NCBI RefSeq assembly: GCF_003231275.1
Contig: NZ_QKVL01000019.1
Location: forward strand, 1-64,000
Direction: 5' to 3'
DNA from: Pseudomonas huaxiensis
Lineage (GTDB): Bacteria; Pseudomonadota; Gammaproteobacteria; Pseudomonadales; Pseudomonadaceae
Length of the DNA: 64,000 nt
The notes below the pieces were generated by a model. That model ran no database searches, was not told the origin of the DNA, and was given only the letters and a program-made list of their open reading frames with translations. Made by a program: the position numbers and the translations under genes. Below, piece by piece: positions 32,699-41,006 of the stretch (the stretch's first letter is position 1; each line of letters opens with the position of its first letter).

Positions 32699-33378
32699 CA
32701 GGAACTCCTGGGCGGCTGCGCGCCGCCGGGTTTGAGTTGCTCGGCACGGGCCTGGGCTTCGCTGAACTGGGCCGAACTCAGGCCCAGCCGGCTGACCAGA
32801 TCGGCGGCCTGTTGCCATTTGTCCTGGTACAGCAGCAGGGTCACCAGGTTGACCGCCGCCAGCCGGTCGGTGTCTTTCAGCTCGATGGCGGTGAGGAACT
32901 CGAAGCGGGCCTTTTCCATTTCGCCGAGGTTGAGGTAGATCACGCCGAGGTCGTTGCGGATTTTCTCGTCGGTGGGCGCCAGGCGCACCGCGCGCAGCAG
33001 GTGCTGCCGGGCCTGGACGTTGTCACCACGTGCCGAGGCCAGTTGCCCCAGACCATGTTCCGCCTCGGCGGCCATGCAACTACCCAGCAGGCTGCGGTAC
33101 AGCGGCTCGGCCTCGCTGCTGCCCAACAGGCGCAGCACTTTGGCCTTGCGCACGCGCACCTGGGCAAGGTTGTCGGGCATTTCCTCAAGGTGCGCGAGGC
33201 TCGCATGAGGACGGCCGTCGGCGAGCATTTCATCAGCCATGTTCAAAGTCAGTTCCTGGGAGGAATCCGGCTTGGCGCAACTGGCCGAACCGCCCAGTTG
33301 CGCCAACCAGGGCGCACCGCCCTGATTGGCGCAGCCGCTCAACAGCACCACGCCCAGTATCAATACGCCGACTCTCAT
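32698..33378 (-). CDS. tadD: TadD lipoprotein with TPR repeats
   Basis: 226 residues; lipobox VVLLSGC with cysteine at residue 16. Helical TPR-like repeats are seen (AEPLYRSLLGSCMAAEAEHGLGQLA, ARQHLLRAVRLAPTDEKIRNDLGVIYLNLGE). TadD proteins support the RcpA secretin in the outer membrane. The start codon region follows tadC by 14 bp. Confidence 0.87.
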   Translation of the reverse strand: MRVGVLILGVVLLSGCANQGGAPWLAQLGGSASCAKPDSSQELTLNMADEMLADGRPHASLAHLEEMPDNLAQVRVRKAKVLRLLGSSEAEPLYRSLLGSCMAAEAEHGLGQLASARGDNVQARQHLLRAVRLAPTDEKIRNDLGVIYLNLGEMEKARFEFLTAIELKDTDRLAAVNLVTLLLYQDKWQQAADLVSRLGLSSAQFSEAQARAEQLKPGGAQPPRSS

Positions 33379-33392
33379 GCACAGCTCCCCAT

Positions 33393-34277
33393 TCAGTGAC
33401 TGAAGGCCCGTGCCAGCGCGGTCAGACCCGGCCCGGCCAGAACGATCAACAAGGCGGGAAAGAGAAAGACCATCATGACGACGGACATCTTCCCGGACAT
33501 TTTCGAAATACGTTCCTGCAGCCGCGTCAGGCGCCGGTCATCGAGCAGTTGCTTGAGCGCCAGCAGCGACTTCATCGCGCCACCGCCCTGGGTCAGCAAC
33601 TGTTGCAGAATCACGCAGGTGTCGTTGAACTCGTCCACCGACAGCAGCTTCGCGGTTTTTTCCAGCTCCGGCGCCAACGCCAGCCCCGAGTCCACCCGAA
33701 CCAGAATCAGTTGCAGTTCCTGGCTGAGCACGGGAAGCAATTGCCGCCCTTCAGTGCCGAGGATGCGCAGGCTCTGTTCCACCGCGAGCCCGGAGTCGAA
33801 GAGGATGCGCAGCAGCGGAATGAAGCTGGAAACCTCATCGGCAATCTGCTGCTGCCGTCGTGCCGCGACGTAAGCGAGGATGCGCTTGGGCAGCAGGTAA
33901 CCGATACCGAGGGCGAACACCGGCAGCATCCAGGGTGTCTTGCTGTCGGCGTAGAAAAAATGCTGAACCAGCAAGGCAATGAACAGCGCACACAGCGGCA
34001 CGCCGATCTGCAATGCCGCGAAGAGCGATCGCTGGCGCGTGCGCCGCCAACCAATGCGGTCGAGCAACATGCGGGTTTCGCCGTCCAGGCTCAGCGAGCG
34101 CTGGGCCAGCGAGCTGTTGCCCAAGCGCTCCAGCCAACCGTCCTGCGCCAACTCGGCACTCTGCCGGCCTTGCAAACGCAGGGCGACCAAATGCTCACGA
34201 CGGTGTTGGCGCGTCAGGTGCAACACCAACAGCATGAACGTGAGCAAGAACAGTCCGGCACTGATGAGCAACGCCAT
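33393..34277 (-). CDS. tadC: TadC inner-membrane platform protein
   Basis: 294 residues with a T2SSF (GspF/PilC-like) domain at about residues 130-260 (SSFIPLLRILFDSGLAVEQSLR, LQQLLTQGGGAMKSLL), flanked by N- and C-terminal membrane segments. With TadB it forms the inner-membrane platform of the Flp pilus. Confidence 0.92.
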   Translation of the reverse strand: MALLISAGLFLLTFMLLVLHLTRQHRREHLVALRLQGRQSAELAQDGWLERLGNSSLAQRSLSLDGETRMLLDRIGWRRTRQRSLFAALQIGVPLCALFIALLVQHFFYADSKTPWMLPVFALGIGYLLPKRILAYVAARRQQQIADEVSSFIPLLRILFDSGLAVEQSLRILGTEGRQLLPVLSQELQLILVRVDSGLALAPELEKTAKLLSVDEFNDTCVILQQLLTQGGGAMKSLLALKQLLDDRRLTRLQERISKMSGKMSVVMMVFLFPALLIVLAGPGLTALARAFSH

Positions 34278-34278
34278 T

Positions 34279-35160
34279 TCAGATACTCCGCAACATGCGC
34301 CAAAGCGTCACGCACCCAAGCAACTGCAGGATGAACGCGGTCAGCAGCATCATCTGACCGCCGCTGTTGTTCCACATAGACAACAAGTAACCCGGGTTGG
34401 CGATCATGAAGTAGCCGACCATGCTGATCGGCAGCAACGCCAGCACCACAGCGGTCATCCGCGTTTCGCCGGTCATGGCGCGCAACTGGCGGGCACCCTG
34501 CTCACGCTCCCGAATCAGCTTGACCAGGTTTTCCAGCAACTCGCTGGCATTGCCGCCATAACGGTGGTTGATACGCAGGCCAAGCGCGAGCATGTGGAAC
34601 TCGTCCTGGTCATACAGCTCGGCCAGATCCAGCAGGGCCTCATCCAGACTGACCCCCATCTGCACGTTGCGCTGAACCCGCTGCATGGCGCTTTTCAGGG
34701 GGGCGGCGGAGACTTCGATGGCGCCCAGCATGGCATCACTGAGGGTGCGCCCGGCTTTGAGGCTGCGCACGGCGTGATCGAGCAGTGTCGGCAGTTGCTC
34801 GATCATCCGCCGCAGCCGGCGCTGGAAGCGCCAGCTCATGTAGAGGCGCCACAGCAGCGGGCCGAGCACCAACATCGTCAGTGCTCCCGGCCAGCCCGAG
34901 AAACTGCCCGCCAGGGCAATCAGCAACAGCCACGCCGCCCCCCAGAGCAGCAGACGGTCGGTGCGCCGGTCGAAGCCGGCGCGCAACAGCAGCAGCTCCA
35001 GCCAGCCGCAGGTCGGTGCCTCGACCGCCACCGGCTCCGGCAACTGGCCCAGCCGCTGCAAGGTGCGCTCTTGCGCCGACTTACGCACGCCGCTGTAGAA
35101 CAGGCTGACAGAAGCGCTCAGCAACAGCAGCCCGAACAGCCCCAAGACCAGGGCGATCAT
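34279..35160 (-). CDS. tadB: TadB inner-membrane platform protein
   Basis: 293 residues, T2SSF domain in the middle (LPTLLDHAVRSLKAGRTLSDAM, LGLRINHRYGGNASELLENL) and hydrophobic segments at the N-terminus, near residues 75-110 and at the C-terminus. It overlaps tadA by 4 bp and is followed at once by tadC, its partner in the platform. Confidence 0.92.
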   Translation of the reverse strand: MIALVLGLFGLLLLSASVSLFYSGVRKSAQERTLQRLGQLPEPVAVEAPTCGWLELLLLRAGFDRRTDRLLLWGAAWLLLIALAGSFSGWPGALTMLVLGPLLWRLYMSWRFQRRLRRMIEQLPTLLDHAVRSLKAGRTLSDAMLGAIEVSAAPLKSAMQRVQRNVQMGVSLDEALLDLAELYDQDEFHMLALGLRINHRYGGNASELLENLVKLIREREQGARQLRAMTGETRMTAVVLALLPISMVGYFMIANPGYLLSMWNNSGGQMMLLTAFILQLLGCVTLWRMLRSI

Positions 35161-36425
35161 GGCGCGGACTCCAGCGGATCGTGACGCAGCTTCTCTCCGG
35201 CCGGGTTGACCGCGTCGCGCACGAAGGCCGTACCGCCTCGCCGATCAAGGCGGAACAGGGTGTTGGTGACGTACACGTCATCGCGCAGGCCAACCACTTC
35301 GAGCACCTCGCTGACACAACGGCGCCCATCGGGCAGGCGGGTCAACTGGATCACCACATCAAGGGCGGCGCAGATCATCTGCCGCAGGGTCTTCTCCGCC
35401 ACCTGGAGCCCGGTGAGGCCCACCAGGGTTTCCAGGCGCAACAGCGCGTCCTGCGCGGAGTTGGCGTGGACAGTGCTCATGGAGCCGTCGTGGCCGGTGT
35501 TCATTGCGGTCAGCACATCGATGACCTCCACCCCGCGAATCTCCCCCAGCAGGATGCGGTCCGGGCGCATCCGCAGGGCGTTGCGGATCAGTTCGCTGGC
35601 CTTGATCTCGCCATGGCCTTCGGCATTCGGCGGCCGGGTTTCCAGACGCACGACGTGAGGGTGGTCCAATTGCAGCTCGGCCACGTCCTCAATGGTCACC
35701 AACCGCTCGTGTGGGCTGATCAACTGGCTGAGGATGTTCAGCAACGTGGTCTTGCCGGTGCCGGTACCGCCACTGACCAGCACGTTGCAACGCTTGCTCA
35801 CCGCCAGTTCGAAGAACGCCATGATCCCCGGATCGATGGCGCGGGTCGCCAGCAGGTCGGCGCTCTTGAGCATGTCCTTGCGGAATTTGCGGATCGACAG
35901 GCAAGGCCCGTCCAGCGCCACCGGCGGAATGATTGCGTTGACCCGGCTGCCGTCGGGCATGCGCGCATCGACCATTGGCGACGACTCATCCAGGCGCCGG
36001 CCAAGCGGCGCAAGGATACGTTGCATCACCCGCTCGACATGGTGCGAATCGATGAAACGCAGATCAGTCTGGTGCAACACCCCGGCGCGCTCGACGAACA
36101 CGCGGTACGGGCCGTTGACCAGGATTTCGGTAACGCTGGTGTCGCGCAGCAGGACTTCCAGCGGGCCGAAGCCGGTGAGTTCGTCGACCAGTTCCTCGGC
36201 CAGCCGCTCCATTTCATAGCGCGACAGCGCCAGGTGCAGGCGGGCGATGTAATCGCCGACTTGCTCAGTGACGAATTGCGCCAGCGCCGGGCGCGAGCCT
36301 TCCAGCAGGTTGCGGCCGGAGTCTTCGATGGCATCGATGATGTGACGGTGCAGCGCGCGCTTGAGCGCCTGGGGATCGTTGCCAAGGTTGGCCCGGGGTC
36401 CGCCGAACAACTCGTCACTGGTCAT
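35157..36425 (-). CDS. tadA: TadA/CpaF assembly ATPase
   Basis: 422 residues. The P-loop NVLVSGGTGTGKTTLLN lies at about residues 215-231, with the Asp and His boxes of secretion ATPases after it, including DRILLGEIRGVE and HDGSMSTVHANS. Its hexamer powers Flp pilus extension. It overlaps tadZ by 11 bp and tadB by 4 bp, so the genes are translationally linked. Confidence 0.95.
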   Translation of the reverse strand: MTSDELFGGPRANLGNDPQALKRALHRHIIDAIEDSGRNLLEGSRPALAQFVTEQVGDYIARLHLALSRYEMERLAEELVDELTGFGPLEVLLRDTSVTEILVNGPYRVFVERAGVLHQTDLRFIDSHHVERVMQRILAPLGRRLDESSPMVDARMPDGSRVNAIIPPVALDGPCLSIRKFRKDMLKSADLLATRAIDPGIMAFFELAVSKRCNVLVSGGTGTGKTTLLNILSQLISPHERLVTIEDVAELQLDHPHVVRLETRPPNAEGHGEIKASELIRNALRMRPDRILLGEIRGVEVIDVLTAMNTGHDGSMSTVHANSAQDALLRLETLVGLTGLQVAEKTLRQMICAALDVVIQLTRLPDGRRCVSEVLEVVGLRDDVYVTNTLFRLDRRGGTAFVRDAVNPAGEKLRHDPLESAP

Positions 36426-37614
36426 GCTTGTTTCCCCAGAGCCGGGTCAGCCAGTTGTTGGCCTTGGGCTTGAGGTTTTCCGAACGCCGCGCGAGGCGAT
36501 CGCCGAGGGTCTTGAGGGCATGAGTGAGGTTGTCGCGCGGGGCCAGTTCGAACAGGCTCACGCCCTGGTTCCTGGCATTGAGCCGCACCTCGGGACTGGA
36601 CGGCAGCTCGGTCAGCACCGGCAGGGCGAAGCGCTTGCCGAGGGCTTCGGCGTCCGGTACCACGCTGCGCAGGTAGCGGTCGACCAGCAGTTTGGCGTGC
36701 TCCAGGTTCATGCCTTTCTCACGCCAGGTATTAAGCACTTCAAGGTTGCGCCGACACTCGATGACGTTCTGGTCGGTGTACCAGATCAGCTTGTCGCAGT
36801 GGCTGACAAAGGTGCGCAGCGCCTCGCTGTCAGCCTGCCCGGTGAGGTTGACGATAATGTGCTGGAAGTGTTGCCGCAGCGCACTGAGCAGCATGTACAG
36901 CTCGGCGGCGCTGGTGCGCTCCAGCGCTTCGTCGCCGAGGGCGTAGGCCAGCAGGCGCAGGCCGCTGGCCTCGCGGGCGAAGGCGCTGTCGATCAGGGTG
37001 CTGTCGAGCCGGCGCAGATGGCGCAAGGCATCGCCGAAATGAAAGGACGATTCCACGCCCAGCAACGCCAGGCTGTCACCGCGGGGCAGGCCGAGGTCGA
37101 GCAACAGGGTTTGCTGGCCGCTTTTCTGCACCACTTGTCCGAGGTGCAGAGCCAGCAGTGCGCCATCGGAACCGCACTGGGTGCCATAGAGCACGGTGAG
37201 GCCGCCCAGGTGCGGGTTGGTGGTCACTGGCGGCAGGCGCTTGCCGAGGCGCCGGACCAGCCCGGCCACCTCGCTCGAGCGCGAACCGTAGGCGACGAAA
37301 TCCCGCGCCCCGGCGCGCATCGCATTGAGCACAAGCTGGTTGTCCATGCCATCGCCGAGGGCGACGATCGCCAGCATCGGTTTGGCCTCCAATACCCCTT
37401 CGATCAACGCGCACTGGTTGACTACATGGTCGCGGTCCAGGCCGATGAACACCAGATTGGCGAAGGTCACGTCGACCAGCGCCAGCATTTCATCAAGACT
37501 GCCGCTGCCGGCGCCGACCACCTGGCCCAGCGGCGCCAGCGCGGTCTGCAGCCACTGCAGGTCACCCTCGTTGCGGGTGATGGCAAGGAAGGTCTGACTC
37601 AGGCTTTCGCTCAT
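36415..37614 (-). CDS. tadZ: TadZ/CpaE polar localisation protein
   Basis: 399 residues. An N-terminal receiver-like domain (residues about 5-130) is followed by a MinD/ParA-like ATPase fold. The expected P-loop is degenerate: GTQCGSDGALLALHL replaces KGGVGKT/S, so the P-loop lysines are missing and ATP use is doubtful. DLGLPRGDS keeps the shape of the next motif. TadZ marks the pilus site at the pole. It overlaps rcpA by 4 bp. Confidence 0.88.
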   Translation of the reverse strand: MSESLSQTFLAITRNEGDLQWLQTALAPLGQVVGAGSGSLDEMLALVDVTFANLVFIGLDRDHVVNQCALIEGVLEAKPMLAIVALGDGMDNQLVLNAMRAGARDFVAYGSRSSEVAGLVRRLGKRLPPVTTNPHLGGLTVLYGTQCGSDGALLALHLGQVVQKSGQQTLLLDLGLPRGDSLALLGVESSFHFGDALRHLRRLDSTLIDSAFAREASGLRLLAYALGDEALERTSAAELYMLLSALRQHFQHIIVNLTGQADSEALRTFVSHCDKLIWYTDQNVIECRRNLEVLNTWREKGMNLEHAKLLVDRYLRSVVPDAEALGKRFALPVLTELPSSPEVRLNARNQGVSLFELAPRDNLTHALKTLGDRLARRSENLKPKANNWLTRLWGNKHDQ

Positions 37615-38855
37615 TGGGATAACCCACTGCGACGTTCAAAGTCGCCGTTTTCCAGGAAGAAAAGCCGTCCCCAGCTCGGGTCGTAGGTGCGCAGACGCTC
37701 ACCGGGAAGCTCCGGCAGCTTCGCGTTCACCGCCAGCGGCTTGACCAGGTGGGGCGTGACCACCATCAGCAGTTCGGTTTCATCGCGTTGCAGGGTTGAT
37801 TGGCGGAAAAACGCACCGAGAATCGGCAGGTCGCCCAAGCCAGGGAATTTGTCCACGGTAGAGCGATTACGGCTGCTGATCAGGCCGCTGATGACGAAGC
37901 TTTCGCCATCGGCGAGGGCGATGCTGGTATCGGTGCGCCGCACCGTCAGACCGGGCACGGCGGTGCCGGCAATCTGCACCACGTTGTTGTAGTCCAGTTC
38001 GCTGACCTCGGGGGCGACCTTGAGCAGGATCCGGTTGCGACTGACCACCGTCGGGGTCAGTGCCAGGCGGATCCCAAACTCCTTGAACTCGATCGACACG
38101 TTGTCGCTGCCGCTGCTGGGCACCGGAATGGGAATTTCGCCACCGGCCAGGAAACTCGCGGTGGTGCCACTGAGCACCACCAGGCTGGGGCGCGCCAGGG
38201 TATAGGCGAAACCGCTGTTTTCCAGTGCATTGATCGCCGCCAGGAAGCGACTGCTGCCTCCGCCCCAGACAATGTTGAAGACATCATTGTTCAGCGGAAT
38301 CAGCGGCGTCACCGACCCCACATTGCCGGGGGAGACTACTGTCGCCGGGGTGGTACCGGGCGACCCGATCAGCGAGTTGTTGGAGCCTCGGAAGAACAAC
38401 CGCGCGCCCGCTTCCTTGAGCTTGGTACGGCTGACTTCAACGAAGCGGATATCGGCCTGGACCTGGCTGGGCAACTCCGCATCCAGCGAGGACGGCACAT
38501 CCGTTGAAACCATGTCCGCCGTTGCCCGCCCACGGACAAAGACCATGGTCTGGCGCGGCGTGCTGGCGCAACTGGTCCACAAGCTCAGGCTGGTCGCGCC
38601 GGGCCCCATGGCCGTGAGGAGCACAGCGTCATTGCCCACCGGATGCACGTCGGCGACTTTCGGATCGCCCACTGCCGCGCGGCTGATGCCCACCGGCAGG
38701 CGGACTTCCTGTTGCAGGCCCTGGTCGATTTCGATCACCGCAGGCACTCTCGGCAACGCGGAACAGCCGCTGGTGGCCGCGTGCGAAGCGGACCATGGCA
38801 GTAGCAGCGAAGCCATCAAGGTGTAGACGGAAATCCGCGGAGAACGGCTGCTCAT
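37611..38855 (-). CDS. rcpA: RcpA/CpaC outer-membrane secretin
   Basis: 414 residues with a signal peptide (cut near SHAA, residue 27). The N-terminal part has the pilus-secretin/BON-like segment (EVRLPVGISRAAVGDPKVADV), and the C-terminal secretin domain includes ADIRFVEVSRTKLKEAGAR and NRILLKVAPEVSELDY. It forms the outer-membrane channel for the Flp pilus. Confidence 0.93.
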   Translation of the reverse strand: MSSRSPRISVYTLMASLLLPWSASHAATSGCSALPRVPAVIEIDQGLQQEVRLPVGISRAAVGDPKVADVHPVGNDAVLLTAMGPGATSLSLWTSCASTPRQTMVFVRGRATADMVSTDVPSSLDAELPSQVQADIRFVEVSRTKLKEAGARLFFRGSNNSLIGSPGTTPATVVSPGNVGSVTPLIPLNNDVFNIVWGGGSSRFLAAINALENSGFAYTLARPSLVVLSGTTASFLAGGEIPIPVPSSGSDNVSIEFKEFGIRLALTPTVVSRNRILLKVAPEVSELDYNNVVQIAGTAVPGLTVRRTDTSIALADGESFVISGLISSRNRSTVDKFPGLGDLPILGAFFRQSTLQRDETELLMVVTPHLVKPLAVNAKLPELPGERLRTYDPSWGRLFFLENGDFERRSGLSQ

Positions 38856-38876
38856 TGAAGGGCATCCTTGCTGGGT

Positions 38877-39806
38877 TCAGTGGGATTGCTCGGAAGATTG
38901 CGTGCCGCGGATGATTTCCATGGCCCGTCGTGGCGCCGGAGTGTTATGGACGGGCGCTGCCGGCTGGACCATGGCCAGTTGACTGAAGCGGTAGAGTTCG
39001 CGATTGGCATTGGCCAGCGTGGTGTCCGTGGCCTTCGGGTCAGCCCAGTAGCGAGCCAGGCGATTTTCTTCAGCGCTGCGCACCACCAGGCGCAGGCTGC
39101 CGGCCTGGGCCGCCAGTACCAATCGACTCGCCAGCCCTTCGGGAACCGCCACCACCACGGTGCGCGGGGCATCGCGGCGTTTTTGCTCGCGAACCTTGGG
39201 ATCGACCTCGACCGGCTCGGCTGGTTTGCCGTCGCTGGCCAGCCCCATCTGCTGGCCAACACTGAGCAAGCGCAAGGCCGGGATCACCACTTGAGCGCTG
39301 GCCTGGGGATTGTCGGTTTCATCTTTCAGATAGAGCAGCACGTCGACGTAGTCGCCAGGGCGGATCTGCCCGGCTGCGCCGCTGACCTCATCCACTGCGA
39401 GCGTCAGGGCCCGCTCGCCCGGCTGAATCATTCGCGCCAGCGGACCACCGGCCTCGAAGCTGCTTTCTTCCAGCCAGGTGCCGGCGGGCAGATCGCGCCA
39501 CGGCGTGCGTCCGGCAACTTGCTCGGGAGTCTGGAAACTGCCGGCCGGCGCCACCAGCAGGCGCTCCACGGCGAGATCGTCGGTGCTCAATGGCATATTG
39601 GCGGCAACATCCCGGCGCAACACCACCACCGGTTTGCGCAATTCATCCTGGACGTTGTTGACGGCTTGCGTCACCGGCTGGGTTGCCGGCGCGGGTGGCG
39701 GCGTTTCTGTCGCGGGCTTCCTGCCAAGGGTCAATCCCCAGTAGCCGGCGACGATGGCCCCTAACAAAAACAGTCCGGCGAGTATCAATGTGATGCGACT
39801 GCTCAT
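38877..39806 (-). CDS. rcpC: RcpC/CpaB pilus assembly protein
   Basis: 309 residues from the ATG at 39806 with GGGAGGGG upstream. One N-terminal membrane helix (ITLILAGLFLLGAIVAGYW) is followed by a proline-rich linker and a SAF domain (RDVAANMPLSTDDLAVERL, DLPAGTWLEESSF, LALTLAVDEVSGAAGQIRPGDYVDVL in part). It is the first gene of the long minus-strand tad operon. Confidence 0.9.
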   Translation of the reverse strand: MSSRITLILAGLFLLGAIVAGYWGLTLGRKPATETPPPAPATQPVTQAVNNVQDELRKPVVVLRRDVAANMPLSTDDLAVERLLVAPAGSFQTPEQVAGRTPWRDLPAGTWLEESSFEAGGPLARMIQPGERALTLAVDEVSGAAGQIRPGDYVDVLLYLKDETDNPQASAQVVIPALRLLSVGQQMGLASDGKPAEPVEVDPKVREQKRRDAPRTVVVAVPEGLASRLVLAAQAGSLRLVVRSAEENRLARYWADPKATDTTLANANRELYRFSQLAMVQPAAPVHNTPAPRRAMEIIRGTQSSEQSH

Positions 39807-40129
39807 GTCCGGCCCCTCCCTGCCTTGCGCCCCATCAGCCCGGTACATCTTGTTAACGGGCTCACAAATACTCAGTTGGAAGTAACTATTTCGCTATTTG
39901 ACGGTAGCGCAGGTAGGCCAAAACGCCATTACACCGTCAGATTATTTTCGGTGGCATTTCTGTCACCCCCATAAAACAACAGCTTATTGGCGGCAGTTTT
40001 CCACTATCACTTTGGTGTTAATGCTTTCTTACATTTGCTGAAGGGTTAACTCTTGACGATGCTCTGGTGGCAAAGGGGAATCACCCAATCCCCGTGTCAC
40101 CAGCGCTTCCCGCGCTAAGGAGCAACATC
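39807..40129. promoter_or_regulatory. Divergent control region between rcpC and flp
   Basis: 323 bp without a gene, clearly more AT-rich than its surroundings. It must hold the promoters for the rcpC-to-tadD operon and for flp. A near-perfect palindrome AAGGGTTAACTCTT lies at 40041-40054 upstream of flp, and GTTAAC occurs again near 39852. PprB would be expected to act here; its site is not proven. TAAGGAG precedes flp. Confidence 0.55.
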
Positions 40130-40312
40130 ATGCGTCTTGCCAAAATCATCCAGTCCATCCGGGGATTCTTCAAAAGTACTGACGGCGCGTCGGGTATCGA
40201 ATATGCGCTGGTCGCCTGCATGGTGGCCGTTGCCTTGGTGGCATTTGTGCCAACCATCTCCGAGGGCGTGACCAGCATCTTCACGACCATCGAGGGAGCC
40301 CTGCCCGAATAG
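40130..40312 (+). CDS. flp: Flp major pilin
   Basis: 60 residues from the ATG at 40130. A basic leader (MRLAKIIQSIRGFFKSTDGASG) is followed by IEYALVACMVAVALVAFVP, the class IVb pilin core with Glu-Tyr after the processing glycine. FppA would cut after ASG. The short length is normal for Flp. It is divergent from rcpC. Confidence 0.94.
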   Translation: MRLAKIIQSIRGFFKSTDGASGIEYALVACMVAVALVAFVPTISEGVTSIFTTIEGALPE

Positions 40313-40385
40313 GAATGACCGTATCCCGGCAGAGCCGCCGGACGCTCCCCCATGAGCCCAACGTAACCCGTGACAGGACTACGCC

Positions 40386-40805
40386 ATGCCTGCTTCCCCC
40401 CCACGCGAACAGCTGCTGTTAGTGGATGATGAAGAGGACGCGTTGAACGAACTGGCTGAACTGCTGGACGGCGAAGGCTTTTGTTGCCACACGGCGACAT
40501 CGGTGAAGCTCGCCCTCCAGCAGTTGACCCGGCACCCGGATATCGCCCTGGTCATCACCGACCTGAACATGCCGGAGGAGTCCGGCATCTCCCTGATCAA
40601 ACGCCTGCGCGACCACACGGCCCGCGAGTACCTGCCGGTGATCGTCTGCAGTGGACAGATCGACTCTGTTGTTGCAAATGAACTGGAGCGCTTGCAGGTA
40701 CAGGGCGTCTTTCGCAAACCGATCTATCACACCCGCTTGCTGGACACGCTGAGCAGCCTGTTTCCGCTGGAGCGGGTGCAGGACAAACTCCACGCCGTTC
40801 CCTAG
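40386..40805 (+). CDS. Stand-alone response-regulator receiver protein
   Basis: 139 residues, one receiver domain only. The acidic pocket LLVDDEEDAL, the phospho-acceptor in VITDLNMPEESG, the SG of IVCSGQ and the lysine in FRKPIY are all present, so it should be phosphorylated. No output domain follows. It lies 73 bp after flp and may be read with it. Resemblance to the PprB receiver (DLNMPE) suggests PprA or another kinase as partner, but this is an inference. Confidence 0.85.
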   Translation: MPASPPREQLLLVDDEEDALNELAELLDGEGFCCHTATSVKLALQQLTRHPDIALVITDLNMPEESGISLIKRLRDHTAREYLPVIVCSGQIDSVVANELERLQVQGVFRKPIYHTRLLDTLSSLFPLERVQDKLHAVP

Positions 40806-41006
40806 GCGCTGTACGAAATGCATCCGAACTCGGCCATGCTGCGTTGAAAACAGGCGAGGATCAGCCGTGCTCGACACTCACCTGCGGGCGGGCCTCAATT
40901 AAGGGGTATGTACGTCTCTACGAAAAAGGACCTGATATTTTTGTCAGTTGCTGCGAAGAAACAGGCAGGTTTAGATTAAAGTACACACACCCGCCAGGAG
41001 TCTGAC
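40806..41006. other. Spacer upstream of the E2-like gene, AT-rich at its right end
   Basis: 201 bp between the receiver gene and the E2-like gene. The left half keeps the local base composition; the right half (from about 40900) is AT-rich. A possible sigma-70 promoter (40948-40977) and a good Shine-Dalgarno sequence AGGAG (40996-41000) serve the E2-like gene. No repeat or gene is seen. Confidence 0.45.
40948..40977 (+). promoter_or_regulatory. Possible sigma-70 promoter of the E2-like gene
   Basis: TTGCTG (40948-40953), an 18-bp spacer and TAGATT (40972-40977), 29 bp before the start codon. The hexamers match the consensus only partly. Confidence 0.4.

Noticed and set aside
32289..32747. 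Minus-strand frame of 152 codons covering the REPIN
   Set aside because: It runs through the REP repeat and the DUF3613 gene in another frame; the DUF3613 frame has a signal peptide and start overlap with tadD.
40820..40905. Possible gene remnant upstream of the E2-like gene
   Set aside because: Short frames with stops and no recognisable similarity; not enough evidence to call a pseudogene.
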